A stretch of 64,000 bases of DNA, taken from Streptomyces hyaluromycini (GTDB lineage Bacteria > Actinomycetota > Actinomycetes > Streptomycetales > Streptomycetaceae). Below the pieces are notes generated by a model. It was not told where the DNA came from and did not search any database. It saw nothing but the letters and a program-made list of their open reading frames with translations. Location of the stretch: contig NZ_BCFL01000019.1 of assembly GCF_002217755.1 (NCBI RefSeq), positions 434,001-498,000 on the forward strand, read 5' to 3'. Made by a program: the position numbers and the translations under genes. Shown piece by piece: positions 63,265-64,000 of the stretch (position 1 is its first letter; every line of letters starts with the position of its first letter).

Positions 63265-64000
63265 GTGACACGACAGCAGCAGCCAGACCGGCGGCCGGCC
63301 GCCGGACTCACCCGCCGCGGACTCCTCGGCACGGCCGCCGCCGCCGGGGCCGGCGCGGCCCTCCTACCGGCCCCCGCCCACGCCGCGGAGGAAGCGGCCG
63401 GCGCCCCCGCCGCGGTCACCGTCGACGCCTCCGACGCCCGCTATCTCGACCTCACCTCCCGCGGCTACAACGCGAGATTCACCGCCGCCCCCGACTCCGT
63501 GCGGCTCGTGCACAGCACCGACCAGGTGGTGGCCGTCGTCCAGGAGGCCGTGCGGGACGGCAGACGCATCGGGGTGCGCGGCGGCGGCCACTGCCTGGAC
63601 GGGCTCGTCGACGACCCGGACGTACGGATACTCGTCGACATGTCCGAGATGGACGACGTGCGCTACGACCCGGCGCGCCGGGCCTTCCGCGTCGAGGGCG
63701 GGGCCACGCTCGGGCATGTCTACCGGACGCTGTACCTGGAGTGGGGGGTGGCGCTGCCGGGCGGCACCTGTCCGACGGTCGGCGTCGGCGGGCACGTCAG
63801 CGGCGGCGGGTACGGGGCGATGTGCCGGCAGCACGGCGCCGTCGTGGACCACCTGTACGCCGTCGAGGTGGTGACCGTCGACGCCTCCGGCACCGCCCGC
63901 GCGGTGGTCGCCACCCGGGAGCCGGACGATCCGCACCGCGAGCTGTGGTGGGCGCACACCGGCGGGGGCGGCGGCACCTACGGCATCGTCACCCGCTACT
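63265..64000 (+). CDS. Tat-exported FAD-linked oxidase (berberine-bridge type), partial
   Basis: 245 residues are visible before the window ends. The N-terminus is a twin-arginine signal (LTRRGLLGTAAAAGAGAALL). The PCMH-type FAD domain has RGGGHCLDG, in which His is the expected 8-alpha-histidyl FAD link, and GGTCPTVGVGGHVSGGGYG, in which Cys fits the second (bicovalent) link. Such oxidases act on sugars, alkaloids or polyketides outside the cell. The GTG at 63265 has CAGGAG about 6 bases upstream. Confidence 0.88.
   Translation, partial: MTRQQQPDRRPAAGLTRRGLLGTAAAAGAGAALLPAPAHAAEEAAGAPAAVTVDASDARYLDLTSRGYNARFTAAPDSVRLVHSTDQVVAVVQEAVRDGRRIGVRGGGHCLDGLVDDPDVRILVDMSEMDDVRYDPARRAFRVEGGATLGHVYRTLYLEWGVALPGGTCPTVGVGGHVSGGGYGAMCRQHGAVVDHLYAVEVVTVDASGTARAVVATREPDDPHRELWWAHTGGGGGTYGIVTRY

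Overview
The window is high-GC actinobacterial DNA with strong third-position G/C codon bias, many GTG starts and AGGAG-type ribosome sites. It also holds families typical of Streptomyces: AfsR/SARP regulators, SCO6880-type transfer proteins, DUF4913, DUF6668, LtrA and secreted HbpS-like proteins. Many genes are cut short or fused, and remnants of IS630-like, IS701 and ISL3 elements and a group II intron are scattered through it. This suggests an accessory region, such as a chromosome arm, of a Streptomyces or close relative.

Layout. (1) About 0.4-13.2 kb is a probable specialised-metabolite locus. It has a class I terpene synthase, then a tight minus-strand operon of polyprenyl synthetase-like enzyme, DUF2332 protein, fused ABC exporter and FAD oxidoreductase. 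An AfsR/LuxR-type regulator diverges from the operon, followed by a bulb-lectin membrane protein, a LuxR response regulator and a 44-residue acidic peptide gene ending in Cys, with its own tandem terminator hairpins. (2) 14.1-18.6 kb: secreted alpha/beta hydrolase, a 55-residue coiled-coil protein, a 439-residue unknown and an ECF sigma factor. (3) 18.8-29.9 kb: an actinobacterial type IV secretion-like cluster. It has a lytic transglycosylase, a DUF6668 P-loop protein, two small membrane proteins, a bitopic membrane protein, a VirB6/TrbL-like channel, an SCO6880 protein, a VirB4/TraC-like ATPase, a VirD4-like coupling ATPase and DUF4913. I see no relaxase or integrase. (4) 30-40.5 kb: two Pro/Ser-rich proteins with Arg-rich C-termini and a zeta-toxin-like kinase with a basic tail, preceded by a small antitoxin candidate. 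An AfsR/SARP regulator, a CHRD-domain protein and a lipoprotein lie among them. (5) 40.7-51.5 kb is a scarred region. It has two TetR halves joined at their broken N-termini, an AraC relic, a DUF5010 secreted glycosidase-like protein, an IS701 relic, a double SnoaL protein, two AraC regulators, a frameshifted Sir2, a truncated aldehyde dehydrogenase fused to a CoA-binding relic, a frameshifted carotenoid-desaturase-like oxidoreductase, an ACT protein and a truncated AsnC. (6) 51.6-57.3 kb: a large GAF/SpoIIE/ATPase phosphatase, a group II intron 3' relic, a MarR regulator whose probable operator recurs in a perfect 27-bp inverted repeat before an HbpS-like gene, and an ISL3 relic. (7) 57.4-64 kb: unknown genes, an EthD-like protein with a truncated duplicate of its start and promoter, LtrA, and an MFS/SnoaL/berberine-bridge-type oxidase series running off the end.

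How the parts may work together. In region 1 the prenyl-chain enzyme, oxidoreductase and exporter form one transcription unit, and the regulators and peptide next to it could belong to the same pathway. In regions 3-4 a T4SS-like machine adjoins proteins whose basic C-terminal tails resemble coupling-protein recruitment signals, one of which carries a toxin fold. That pairing is the most interesting system-level hypothesis here. In region 6 the shared 14-bp operator ties the MarR gene to the HbpS-like gene.
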